Assembly: GCA_034434515.1 (NCBI GenBank)
Contig: DAOTZA010000016.1
Coordinates: forward strand, 1 to 57,259
DNA: 57,259 bases
Source of the DNA: NAK19 sp034434515
Lineage (GTDB): Bacteria; Chloroflexota; Anaerolineae; Anaerolineales; UBA4823
Reading direction: 5' to 3'
The notes below the pieces were generated by a model that was not told where the DNA came from, did not search any database, and worked only from the letters and a program-made list of their open reading frames with translations. Shown here piece by piece: positions 18,681 through 27,187 of this stretch (its first letter is position 1; each line of letters starts with the position of its first letter). A program made the position numbers and the translations under genes.

Positions 18681-19730
18681 ATGAAGAAGATAGCTGTTTC
18701 TGTTCTTGGCGCAACCGGCACGGTAGGGCAAAGATTTGTGCAATTGTTGGATGGTCACCCATGGTTCGAAGTGGTGACATTAACCGGCTCCGATCGCTCG
18801 GTGGGAATGACTTATGCAGAAGCCTGCCATTGGGTTTTAACCACGCCAATGCCCGAATGGGCGCGGGCGATGACCCTTGTTGAGACCAATCCCAAAACAG
18901 TGCAAACGCCCATTGCTTTTTCGGCTTTACCCACCCAATCGGCCTGGGAACTGGAAGCCCGCCTTGCCCAAAGCGGCGTTTTAGTTTGTTCTAACGCGTC
19001 TGCTTATCGCATGGAGCCAGATGTGCCCATCCTTCTTCCAGAAGTGAATCCCGATCACCTCGCTATCCTGAAATATCAAAGAGAACACCGAGGCTGGTCG
19101 GGTGGAATCATTACCAATTCGAATTGTACCTGTACCGGTATGACCATCGCTCTAAAAGCTTTAGCCGATAATTTTGGAGTTGAGCAGGTCTTTGCCGTTT
19201 CCATGCAGGCAATCTCCGGGGCAGGCTATCCTGGGGTGCCTTCCCTGGACATTTACGACAATATCCTGCCTTACATTGCCGGTGAGGACGAAAAAGTTGA
19301 GCAAGAGCCCTTGAAAATCTTGGGAACTTTGCGAGATGGGCATATTGAATTTGCTCCGCTGACCATCTCAGCCCACACTAATCGAGTGCCAGTCACCGAA
19401 GGACACACAGTCTGCCTGAGTGTGAAATTGCGCTCTGGAGCCACCGTCGAGGCAGCCAAACAGGTACTGCGCGCCTATCAACCTCCGCAAGACTGTGAGG
19501 AACTACCTTCTACTCCTCGTCCGGTCATCCGTGTTTTGGAAGAAGTTGACCGCCCTCAACCTCGCTTAGACCGTGATTTTGGCAACGGGATGGTTACAAC
19601 GGTGGGAAAGGTACGCGCAGATCCGATCTTTGATCTCAAGCTTACCGTATTATCGCATAACACGATACGCGGAGCGGCTGGCGGTTCGCTTTATAACGCC
19701 GAACTGGCTGTCAAACTGAGTTATGTGTAA
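18681..19730 (+). CDS. asd: Aspartate-semialdehyde dehydrogenase (archaeal/fungal type)
   Basis: 349 residues from ATG 18681, with GAGGGCAG upstream and a TATAAT at 18641-18646; an in-frame TTG at 18666 is rejected. Catalyses NADPH reduction of aspartyl-4-phosphate to aspartate semialdehyde on the route to Lys, Thr and Met. The NADP fold starts VSVLGATGTVGQRF; the active-site cysteine lies in NSNCTCTGMT, and the catalytic His in ISAHTNRVPVTEGH. This sequence form belongs to the archaeal/fungal-type Asd, close relatives of malonyl-CoA reductase, but no motif argues for that activity. The stop abuts the next ATG. Confidence 0.93.
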   Translation: MKKIAVSVLGATGTVGQRFVQLLDGHPWFEVVTLTGSDRSVGMTYAEACHWVLTTPMPEWARAMTLVETNPKTVQTPIAFSALPTQSAWELEARLAQSGVLVCSNASAYRMEPDVPILLPEVNPDHLAILKYQREHRGWSGGIITNSNCTCTGMTIALKALADNFGVEQVFAVSMQAISGAGYPGVPSLDIYDNILPYIAGEDEKVEQEPLKILGTLRDGHIEFAPLTISAHTNRVPVTEGHTVCLSVKLRSGATVEAAKQVLRAYQPPQDCEELPSTPRPVIRVLEEVDRPQPRLDRDFGNGMVTTVGKVRADPIFDLKLTVLSHNTIRGAAGGSLYNAELAVKLSYV

Positions 19731-20417
19731 ATGGCAAAAATTTTGATCATCGAAGATGAGGTTGAACTGGTAAAAGTGCTCCGCTCATACCTGGAGCAAA
19801 GCGGTTATCAAGTAATAGAGGCGCAGCGTGGCGATAAGGGCTTGACATTGTGGCAGCAACAGCAGCCCGATCTCGTCATTCTGGACCTGAATTTGCCGGG
19901 CATGGATGGTTTAGATGTCGCCCGTCATATTCGCCAAAAGGGGGATACACCAATTTTGATGCTAACCGCCCGGGTAGAAGAGATCGATCAAATCGTTGGG
20001 TTGGAAGTGGGTGCGGATGATTATGTGACCAAACCCTTTTCGCCAAAGGTGGTGGTGGCGCGGGTGAGAGCCCTGCTGCGGCGCGCTTCCGCTGGTCGAA
20101 CCCCTGAACCGATGATCCGCGTCGCTGACCTGGAAATCGATGTCAATGCTCACACTGTGCGGCGAGGTGATCAAGAAATCGATTTGACGCCGACTGAGTT
20201 CAACCTCCTGGTAGCCATGGCGACTCAACCTGGGCGTGTGTTCAGTCGATACCAATTGCTTGAAGCGGTTCAAGGAGTGGCTTACGAGGGCTATGAACGC
20301 ACGATCGATGCCCACATTAAGAATTTGCGCGCAAAATTAGAAAAAGAACCCAAGCATCCACAATACATTGAGACCGTCTTTGGGGTTGGTTACCGTTTTG
20401 CTCGAACGATCGTGTAA
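19731..20417 (+). CDS. OmpR/PhoB-family response regulator
   Basis: 228 residues. Receiver domain 1-120 with acidic pair E8/D9, phospho-acceptor D52 in LVILDLNLPGMDG, T in LMLTARV and K in VTKPFSP. The C-terminal winged-helix domain (about 128-226) has LTPTEFNLLVAMATQPGRVFSR and the YIETVFGVGYRF end typical of PhoB-type DNA-binding domains. Its ATG follows the asd stop with no gap, and the TAATG overlap links it to the kinase gene downstream, so the pair may be expressed with asd. Confidence 0.95.
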   Translation: MAKILIIEDEVELVKVLRSYLEQSGYQVIEAQRGDKGLTLWQQQQPDLVILDLNLPGMDGLDVARHIRQKGDTPILMLTARVEEIDQIVGLEVGADDYVTKPFSPKVVVARVRALLRRASAGRTPEPMIRVADLEIDVNAHTVRRGDQEIDLTPTEFNLLVAMATQPGRVFSRYQLLEAVQGVAYEGYERTIDAHIKNLRAKLEKEPKHPQYIETVFGVGYRFARTIV

Positions 20418-21847
20418 TGACCAAAAAGTTTATTGCTGCATTTGCATTAATCGTCTTTGTCTCGGTGGTTAGCGTGGTTTGGATTGCCCGTCAATCCACT
20501 GCCAGCGAGGTGCGAGCCTTTATGTTCCCCGGAGGAATGGTCAGCCGCGATGAAATGCTCCAGACCCTGGCCGAGTTTTATCAAACTCATCAATCCTGGA
20601 GTGAAGTTGACTCCTTGTTCACCCGCGGTGGTTGGGGAAGAGGATTTGGGTGGCAGAATTGGGGTTGGATGCACGGGTCAAATAGCATGATGCATGGCAT
20701 GATGATGAACCAGCGCATCCAGATTGCTGATGGACAGGGCACGCTTGTCTATGACAGCGCAAATCAGAATACAGGTTCAAAATGGACGATCGAATCCCTT
20801 GCCCTGGCTGATGCGATCCGCGTCGGAAATCAAACCGTCGGTTATCTGTTGATCGAAGGAGGAATGATGTTCAGCCGCGCCGACGAAAGCCGTCTGGTGC
20901 AAAGATTAAACCGTGCCGCCATCGTGGCAGCGGCGATCGGCGGAGGGCTGGGGCTATTGATTGCAGTTTTTCTATCCATTAGCCTGGGTCGTCCAATCCG
21001 AGAATTGACCCAGGCAGCTAGGCAGATTCGGGCAGGCAACCTTTCACAAAGGGTCAAAGTTCATGGAGGTGATGAGATTGGCTTGCTTGCCGAGACGTTT
21101 AATCAAATGGCCGAGGCTCTTGAAAAAGCAGAACAAACGCGCCGAACGATGACCGCCGATATAGCCCATGAATTACGCAATCCGCTGGCGATTCAAAGAG
21201 CCCATCTTGAGGCGCTCATCGATGGCGTTTACCCCCTGTCTGTCGCATCTCTCCAAACCATCCTGGAACAAAACCATTTGCTTACCCGCCTGGTGGAAGA
21301 TTTACGCACCTTAGCGCTTGCCGAGAGCGGCCAGTTATCCCTCGAGAAAACTGTTGTCGGTGTTCAGAAATTAATCACCCGCATTATCGACACCTTCCAA
21401 GCCCAAGCCACTGAGCGACAAATTCGCTTATCCCTGCCTGATTGGTCAAAAGATGGAATTGCTCTTTTAGAGGTCAGCGGTGATCCAATACGCCTGGAAC
21501 AAATTTTGGGTAATCTACTCTCCAATGCCTTGAGATATACGCCGACGGGAGGCGAGATCAAAATTGGCGTTGAGGATGTGGGCGAACAGGTAAAAATTAT
21601 GGTTAAGGATAGCGGCCCAGGCATCCCAGAGGCAGATTTGCCCTATATCTTTGAGCGGTTTTATCGCGCTGACCGCTCACGCAGTCGTTCAGAAGGAGGA
21701 AGTGGGCTGGGTTTAACGATTGCCCGTAATTTAGCCGTTGCCCACGGAGGCTGGTTAGAGGCAGCCAATTCCTCTCAAGGAGGCGCAGTTTTTACCCTGA
21801 CCTTGCCCAAAACCCAGCCCGAGAGTCGGATAAAATTAAGGGGATGA
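20417..21847 (+). CDS. Membrane sensor histidine kinase (BaeS-like)
   Basis: 476 residues. TM1 about 5-23, extracytoplasmic sensor about 24-160, TM2 about 170-192, HAMP about 193-245, HisKA with phospho-acceptor in DIAHELRNPLA (about 253), then HATPase with N box NLLSNALRYTP, G1 KDSGPGIPE, F box FERFYRADRSRS and G2 GSGLGLTIA. The sensor contains a striking GRGFGWQNWGWMHGSN and MMHGMMMNQ run, rich in Trp, Met and His, suggesting sensing of a soft metal such as copper (inference). Overlaps the response regulator by one base and the next gene by four. Confidence 0.95.
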   Translation: MTKKFIAAFALIVFVSVVSVVWIARQSTASEVRAFMFPGGMVSRDEMLQTLAEFYQTHQSWSEVDSLFTRGGWGRGFGWQNWGWMHGSNSMMHGMMMNQRIQIADGQGTLVYDSANQNTGSKWTIESLALADAIRVGNQTVGYLLIEGGMMFSRADESRLVQRLNRAAIVAAAIGGGLGLLIAVFLSISLGRPIRELTQAARQIRAGNLSQRVKVHGGDEIGLLAETFNQMAEALEKAEQTRRTMTADIAHELRNPLAIQRAHLEALIDGVYPLSVASLQTILEQNHLLTRLVEDLRTLALAESGQLSLEKTVVGVQKLITRIIDTFQAQATERQIRLSLPDWSKDGIALLEVSGDPIRLEQILGNLLSNALRYTPTGGEIKIGVEDVGEQVKIMVKDSGPGIPEADLPYIFERFYRADRSRSRSEGGSGLGLTIARNLAVAHGGWLEAANSSQGGAVFTLTLPKTQPESRIKLRG

Positions 21848-22332
21848 AAGCTGCAAATAATGTCATTCGTTTCTTAGAACAACGCAAAATTAACTTTCGC
21901 CGTTTTGACCTATCCCCTGAAAAACGCGGTGCGGTCGAGACAGCCGTTCTACTGGGTGTGCCACCTTCCCTCGTCTACAAGACGATTGTTGTCACCCGCC
22001 TTGAGCGCGGCCGAAATATTTTAGCGATTGTACCTGGCGATAAAGAAGTGGACCTTAAGGCGTTGGCTTCTGCCCTCAACGAGAAGAAACTCCACATCCC
22101 GACCGAGAAGGATGCCGAACGGCTAACCGGCTTACAAGCCGGTGGTATTTCACCCCTGGCGCTCCTCAACCGCGGCTACCAAATGGTGATTGACTCATCT
22201 GCCGAATCGTTGCCAGAAATCATCATCTCTGGTGGGCAGCGCGGGTTGATGCTTGCCATCTCACCACAAGATTTAGCCACCCTGACCAAAGCCAGGTTTG
22301 CGCCAATCGTTCGCCGCATCTTTTGGGAGTAA
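21844..22332 (+). CDS. ybaK: YbaK/EbsC-type aminoacyl-tRNA deacylase
   Basis: 162 residues matching the Cys-tRNA(Pro)/Cys-tRNA(Cys) deacylase YbaK: VYKTIVV with the conserved lysine, VPGDKEVDLKALA, and the GGISPLAL / SGGQRGLMLAISP loop. It hydrolyses mischarged tRNA. The ATG overlaps the stop of the histidine kinase by four bases, so it is translationally coupled to it, although no functional link is evident. Confidence 0.92.
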   Translation: MKAANNVIRFLEQRKINFRRFDLSPEKRGAVETAVLLGVPPSLVYKTIVVTRLERGRNILAIVPGDKEVDLKALASALNEKKLHIPTEKDAERLTGLQAGGISPLALLNRGYQMVIDSSAESLPEIIISGGQRGLMLAISPQDLATLTKARFAPIVRRIFWE

Positions 22333-22438
22333 AAAATATCGTCATTACAGGCAAAACTGACGTTATAATTGGTAGCGAATCACGAGCCGGTTCAGTCTTT
22401 CATCACAATCCGGTTTATAACCATTGGAGGAATAAGCG

Positions 22439-23203
22439 ATGAGCGATCCCACTACCGTTGATCGATCATATCCGATGATCATCGCCCGCGAGGTGCATAA
22501 ATGGTACGGGCATTTTCATGCCCTAAAGGGGATCAGTCTCGAAGTATACAAGGGCGAGGTGGTAGTGATTTTTGGACCATCAGGCTCAGGCAAATCTACG
22601 TTTATCCGCACCATCAACCGTCTCGAGGAACACCAACAGGGTCAGATTGTCGTGGATGGAATTGAGCTGACCAAGGACATGCGCAATGTTGAACGGGTGC
22701 GCATGGAAACTGGCATGGTTTTTCAGTCTTTTAACCTCTTCCCCCATTTGACCGTCTTGCAGAATATCACCCTTGCCCCGATTTGGGTGCGAAAGTGGAA
22801 AAAAGAAAAAGCAGAAGAGATTGGAATGCAGCTACTTCAACGCGTTGGCATCCCGGAACAAGCCCATAAGTACCCGGCACAACTTTCTGGCGGTCAACAA
22901 CAGCGCGTCGCAATCGCCCGCGCTCTGGCTATGCAACCAAAGATCATGCTCTTTGATGAACCAACCTCTGCGCTCGACCCGGAGATGATCAAGGAAGTGT
23001 TGGATGTGATGATCGAACTAGCCCGCAGCGGCATGACGATGGTGGTAGTAACCCATGAAATGGGTTTTGCCAAAGCCGTGGCTCACCGCATGTTCTTCTT
23101 CGACGACGGCAAAGTGGTTGAAAGCGGCACCCCGCAAGAGATTTTCAACCATCCACAGCACGACCGAACCAAGCTCTTCTTATCGCAAATCTTGACTCAT
23201 TAA
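22439..23203 (+). CDS. Polar amino-acid ABC transporter ATP-binding protein
   Basis: 254 residues of the GlnQ/HisP class: Walker A GPSGSGKST, Q-loop MVFQSFNLFPHLTV, signature LSGGQQQR, Walker B ILMFDEPTSALD (written MLFDEPTSALDPE in the sequence) and H-loop VVVTHEMGFA. ATG 22439 has GGAGG eight bases upstream. It normally powers uptake of polar amino acids with a periplasmic binding protein and permeases, but none are adjacent: upstream is the deacylase, downstream convergent rtcB, so its partners must be elsewhere. Confidence 0.93.
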   Translation: MSDPTTVDRSYPMIIAREVHKWYGHFHALKGISLEVYKGEVVVIFGPSGSGKSTFIRTINRLEEHQQGQIVVDGIELTKDMRNVERVRMETGMVFQSFNLFPHLTVLQNITLAPIWVRKWKKEKAEEIGMQLLQRVGIPEQAHKYPAQLSGGQQQRVAIARALAMQPKIMLFDEPTSALDPEMIKEVLDVMIELARSGMTMVVVTHEMGFAKAVAHRMFFFDDGKVVESGTPQEIFNHPQHDRTKLFLSQILTH

Positions 23204-23219
23204 GACGCTTTTACCCTGA

Positions 23220-24671
23220 CTAACCTTTCACCACGGCGATCGGCACCAATCTGGCAACCTTGCGAGCAATGCCTGCGCCAACCACAGTCTGAACGACATC
23301 ATCCACGTCTTTGTAGGCTTCCGGGGCTTCTTCAGCCAGGCCAGACAGCGAACCCGCCCGAATGTAAATGCCTCGACTTTGCAACGTGTTGCGTAAGTCT
23401 TCGCCCCAGATTTTCTTTTTTGCCTGGGCGCGGCTCATCGTGCGCCCGGCCCCATGACAGGTAGAAGCAAATGACCGTTGCGTGCTTTCCTCGGTGCCAA
23501 GCAACACCCACGAGGCCGTCCCCATGCTGCCAGGCACCAAAACCGGTTGGCCGATTGGTTTGTATTCCGGCGGGAGGTCTTCAAAGCCGGGACCAAAAGC
23601 CCGCGTTGCCCCTTTCCGATGCACGCAGACCTTGATCTTCTGACCTTCAATCTCGTGCACCTCGATCTTTCCCATATTGTGGGCAATGTCATAAACCTGG
23701 TGTAACTGCCAATTCTTGACCTTACCTCCTAAAGCTTCTTCAAAGGCGTGGCGGGTGTAATGGGCAAGCACCTGACGGTTGGCAAAGGCATAATTGGCTG
23801 CGCAGCGCATCGCCTTGAGGTAGCGCTGACCTTCCGGAGAGGTAAGCGGGGCACAGACCAGCTCGCGATCGGGCAACTGAATCCCATAGCGTTTAACCGC
23901 AGCTTGAAACTCATCCACGTAATCGCTGCAAATCTGATGTCCAAAGCCCCGCGAACCACAATGAATCTGAACGGCGATACACCCTTCCCTTAACCCCATT
24001 ACCTCAGCCGCTTGCGGATCGTAAATTTGTTCGATCAAATCCACTTCAAGGAAGTGATTCCCTGCGCCAAGGGTGCCTAACTGGTCTCGGCCACGTTCAC
24101 GAGCGCGTTTGCTGATCGTTTGAGGGTCGGCGCCATCCACGCAGCCGCTCTCTTCAGTACGGGCAAGATCGGCTTGCACGGCATAGCCATTTTTCAACGC
24201 CCAGCGGCTGCCATTGATGCAAACGTTGTCCAGTTCTTTATCTGTCAAGCGGATATGGCCTTCTTTCCCAACTCCGCTTGGGCAATTGCGGTCCAGAGCA
24301 AGGGTTAGCTCTTCCAGAAAAGGCGCTGCTTCGTCGATGTCAATTTGAGAAGCCAGCAAGCGCACGCCACAATTAATGTCATAGCCAATCCCACCAGGGG
24401 AAATCACCCCTTCAGGATAGCGTGTCGCAGCCACTCCACCGATTGGGAAACCATATCCCTGATGCATATCCGGCATAACCAGCACATGCCCGACCAAACC
24501 CGGCAAAGTAGCCGAATTGACCGCCTGTTGCAGGGATTCGTCTACCATTGCCATTTCTAGCAAACGACGCGTGGCAAAGATGCGCACTGGCACCTGCATT
24601 TTGGGATTTACGGTTTTGGGGATTTCCCATTCATAATCGCTAATCTTGATGAGATCAGAAAGCTTTACCAT
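23220..24671 (-). CDS. rtcB: RNA-splicing ligase RtcB
   Basis: 483 residues. Joins 2',3'-cyclic phosphate (or 3'-phosphate) to 5'-OH RNA ends with GTP and Mn2+. Metal and active-site motifs are visible: MPDMHQGYGFPIGG, GGIGYDINCGVR (metal Cys), GTLGAGNHFLE, HCGSRGFGH, and the guanylylated His in STCHGAGRTMSR. I choose the second of two tandem ATGs (24671), which leaves six bases to the GGAGG site. No archease or RtcA gene is adjacent. Confidence 0.96.
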   Translation of the reverse strand: MVKLSDLIKISDYEWEIPKTVNPKMQVPVRIFATRRLLEMAMVDESLQQAVNSATLPGLVGHVLVMPDMHQGYGFPIGGVAATRYPEGVISPGGIGYDINCGVRLLASQIDIDEAAPFLEELTLALDRNCPSGVGKEGHIRLTDKELDNVCINGSRWALKNGYAVQADLARTEESGCVDGADPQTISKRARERGRDQLGTLGAGNHFLEVDLIEQIYDPQAAEVMGLREGCIAVQIHCGSRGFGHQICSDYVDEFQAAVKRYGIQLPDRELVCAPLTSPEGQRYLKAMRCAANYAFANRQVLAHYTRHAFEEALGGKVKNWQLHQVYDIAHNMGKIEVHEIEGQKIKVCVHRKGATRAFGPGFEDLPPEYKPIGQPVLVPGSMGTASWVLLGTEESTQRSFASTCHGAGRTMSRAQAKKKIWGEDLRNTLQSRGIYIRAGSLSGLAEEAPEAYKDVDDVVQTVVGAGIARKVARLVPIAVVKG

Positions 24672-24964
24672 CATTCGCCTCCTTCGTTACCAATAACGTT
24701 CCCACTCACCTTTTCCTAATGAACGCAGACCCTCGTTCAAGTGAACCAATGATCACCAGCCTGCATGTAGCCAGTTTTACCGCTGAGCAAACGGAGACTT
24801 TTTCAACAATAGTATCGAAAGCTCTCAGCGACTGTTGCGGTTTGTTTCTGCAGGGGACTCAATGATAGAAAACTGAGCTGGGTTTGATTTCTATACGAAT
24901 ATTATTATACTGGATTTTCAGGTTGTTTTCCTGAAATTTGATCAGGCGTTGGTTATAACTTAAT
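24672..24964. other. Intergenic stretch without a gene
   Basis: About 290 bases upstream of rtcB that continue to the chemoreceptor remnant. No credible open frame is seen. It must contain the rtcB promoter, but no clear -35/-10 pair was identified. Confidence 0.4.
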
Positions 24965-24965
24965 C

Positions 24966-24999
24966 AAAAGCTCCTGCCCAAAAGGGAGGACAGGAGCTT
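24966..24999 (-). terminator. Rho-independent terminator behind the chemoreceptor remnant
   Basis: On the minus strand AAGCTCCTG (24999-24991) pairs with CAGGAGCTT (24976-24968) around a 14-base loop, and the stem runs into TTTTGATTA. It lies 25 bases past the stop of the chemoreceptor fragment and is probably the surviving terminator of the original gene. Confidence 0.7.
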
Positions 25000-25023
25000 G
25001 AATGGTGAAGTAGCACTGATAAC

Positions 25024-25203
25024 TCAGGCTATCACCGACGATTCTTTTTCTTTGGGATTGAAACTCGTCTGAATACCGCCATTCTCGTTTAACCGAAATT
25101 CGGTGACGATTTGCTGAAGTGTGCGCGCCATCTCTGCCAGCGATTGCGCCGCAGCATTGACTTCTTCGACCTGTGCGCTCATTTCTTCCGAAGAGGCTGA
25201 AAA
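25024..25203 (-). pseudogene. C-terminal remnant of a methyl-accepting chemotaxis protein
   Basis: About 60 codons encode the extreme tail of a chemoreceptor signalling domain: SASSEEMSAQVEEVNAAAQS, LAEMARTLQQIVTEFRL, then a short polar tail to the stop at 25024. Upstream of about 25203 the similarity stops abruptly and nothing like the remaining receptor (sensor, HAMP, signalling hairpin) occurs. A start-bearing frame continues to 25263, but that part is unrelated. Read as the stump of a gene lost by deletion or rearrangement next to the pfk promoter region. Confidence 0.7.
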
Positions 25204-25283
25204 ACCTCGTTTTTCCCATGAACAGGGAGTAAAATGAGAGTAAAGATTCCATAAATTCCCCAATATTCCGAGAGATAACCACC

Positions 25284-26405
25284 ATGAACACCCATCATCC
25301 CATTAAAAAAATAGCCATCACCACCGGCGGTGGAGATGCCCCAGGTTTAAATGCGGTTATCAAAGCTGCAACGATTTCCGCCCTTAATCGCGGTTGGGAA
25401 GTGGTTGGCATTCGAGATGCCTATAATGGAATTATGTTTCCCAAGGATTATCCCGAAGGTGGCTTCATCCCTTTGATCCGAGACACCGTGCGCGGCATTA
25501 CTCATCGCGGCGGAACGATTCTGGGCACCACCAATCGCAATAACCCCTTACGGTTTCCAGTAACCAAACCGGATGGCTCCGTAGAACTGGTTGACCGCAC
25601 AGATGAAATCCTCTCCGCCTTTCGCTCCGAGGGAATCGACGCCTTGATCACGGTTGGCGGGGATGGCTCGCTTGAAATCGCCAATGCCTTACATCTAAAG
25701 GGCTGTCGGGTGGTTGGCGTACCCAAAACCATCGATAACGACCTAGAAAAAACCGTCATTACCTTTGGTTTTGACACTGCGGTTGCTTTCGCCACCGAGT
25801 GTCTCGACCGCCTCCACACCACGGCTGCCTCTCACGGGCAAATCATGGTGGTCGAGGTCATGGGCCGCTATGCGGGTTGGATTGCTTTAAATTGCGGTAT
25901 TGCCGGTTCAGCGGATGTGATTTTAATTCCCGAAATTCCTTTCGATATCGACGTGGTAGTGCAAAAAATCCTCCAACGCGACGCTCAGGGGCGTAGTTTC
26001 AGCATCGTTGTTGTTTCGGAAGCAGCTCATCCGGTGGGGGGAAAAATCGTCGCTCAGCCTCAATTCGGGCGACAGGAACGCTTAGGAGGAATTGGGGAGA
26101 TTCTGGCGGCTGAACTGGAAGCGCGCACAGCAAAGGAAACTCGCCTCGTTGTTCTGGGGCATCTCCTGCGCGGCGGATCGCCAACCGCCTTCGACCGCCT
26201 GACTGCCTTGCGCTTTGGCGCCGCAGCCGTACGCGCCCTCGCTGACGGAATGCACGGTGTCATGGTTGCGCTAGACCCACCCAATGTGCGCTATGTCCCT
26301 TTAGAAAAAGTTGCCAAACGCACGAAAACTGTTCCTCTCGATAGCGATGTGATCCGCACGGCCCGCGATTTAGGAATTTGTCTCGGTGACCGATGGGAAG
26401 ATTAG
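25284..26405 (+). CDS. pfkA: 6-phosphofructokinase
   Basis: 373 residues. Phosphorylates fructose-6-phosphate in glycolysis. N-terminal TTGGGDAPGLNAVI, donor loop GGDGSLEIA and catalytic loop PKTIDNDLEKT are clear, followed by VEVMGRYAGWIAL and LGHLLRGGSPTAFDR. Gly after GGD favours ATP, while Lys in PKTIDND is the residue found in the PPi-using/mixed group III enzymes (ATP enzymes of the E. coli type have PGTIDND), so the phosphate donor is not certain. Start is ATG 25284; the end overlaps the methyltransferase gene by four bases. Confidence 0.93.
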   Translation: MNTHHPIKKIAITTGGGDAPGLNAVIKAATISALNRGWEVVGIRDAYNGIMFPKDYPEGGFIPLIRDTVRGITHRGGTILGTTNRNNPLRFPVTKPDGSVELVDRTDEILSAFRSEGIDALITVGGDGSLEIANALHLKGCRVVGVPKTIDNDLEKTVITFGFDTAVAFATECLDRLHTTAASHGQIMVVEVMGRYAGWIALNCGIAGSADVILIPEIPFDIDVVVQKILQRDAQGRSFSIVVVSEAAHPVGGKIVAQPQFGRQERLGGIGEILAAELEARTAKETRLVVLGHLLRGGSPTAFDRLTALRFGAAAVRALADGMHGVMVALDPPNVRYVPLEKVAKRTKTVPLDSDVIRTARDLGICLGDRWED

Positions 26406-27175
26406 GTCTTATAAGCCAAGCTAACCAGATTGGGGCTTAAAACAGGATCAAACGTCTCTCCAGCCAAATTTCCCAAGAGCTTGATTGAGGAAAAGCCCGC
26501 TTCGCTGAGAAGTTTGTTCAACTCGGCTGCCATCAGCGGTCGCAATAACGAGCTTTGCCATTTCTGTTCCCAGCGTTGATTCCCTTGACGGGACAAGGTG
26601 AGAAAGTTAAAGCGAATCAGGTCATCGGCCAAAAAATCATAAAAGCGAATAAAAATCCACTCCCGATTCCCTTCACGGACGGATTGGGGTTCCATCTCCC
26701 GTTGCCTGGTTTGAAGCACTCGATCAAAGTTGCGATTCTGGATCAACAATACGCCAGGGGAACACAGCAGGCTAAAGAAATCGCTCAAGGCTCTCGATAA
26801 CTCTCCTTGGGTCAACAAATGGGGCAAAGAATTTCCCAAACAGAACACCGCATCAAAACGCTTTTCACCAAACACAGCCGTTTGTTCGCCAAAGCCAACC
26901 GTCTCAAAGCGCACTTGCACGCCGGCTTTGGCTGCATTCCGCCTCGCCTGGGCAATCATTTTCGGGCTGAGGTCGCTGCCTGCCACCTCATACCCTCGCT
27001 GGGCAAGCGCAATGGCGTGCATCCCTGTTCCACACGCTGCATCCAACAGGCTCAGATTTCCACCCTTCGGCGTTGGGATGGAATTCAAAACCTGCTCGAG
27101 AAAGGGCAATTCATAAGCCAAGCGCTCCTGCCAGTTGACAAAACGGTCGTAATTCTCGCTCAGCGCGTCATACAT
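26402..27175 (-). CDS. SAM-dependent class I methyltransferase
   Basis: 257 residues. Motif I LLDAACGTGMHAIAL (about residues 43-57) with the following acidic residue in VAGSDLSPKMI, and a FDAVFCLGNSLPHLL post-motif, define a Rossmann-fold methyltransferase of the glycine/sarcosine N-methyltransferase-like group; the substrate is unknown. Its start is 12 bases from the end of the MFS gene, so it is the third gene of the padR-MFS-methyltransferase operon. Confidence 0.88.
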   Translation of the reverse strand: MYDALSENYDRFVNWQERLAYELPFLEQVLNSIPTPKGGNLSLLDAACGTGMHAIALAQRGYEVAGSDLSPKMIAQARRNAAKAGVQVRFETVGFGEQTAVFGEKRFDAVFCLGNSLPHLLTQGELSRALSDFFSLLCSPGVLLIQNRNFDRVLQTRQREMEPQSVREGNREWIFIRFYDFLADDLIRFNFLTLSRQGNQRWEQKWQSSLLRPLMAAELNKLLSEAGFSSIKLLGNLAGETFDPVLSPNLVSLAYKT

Positions 27176-27187
27176 TGGAGGCTCCCG

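Noticed and set aside
24953..25291. 112-residue minus-strand frame over the chemoreceptor remnant
   Set aside because: Different frame from the MCP-like sequence; no similarity of its own and it overlaps the pfk start.
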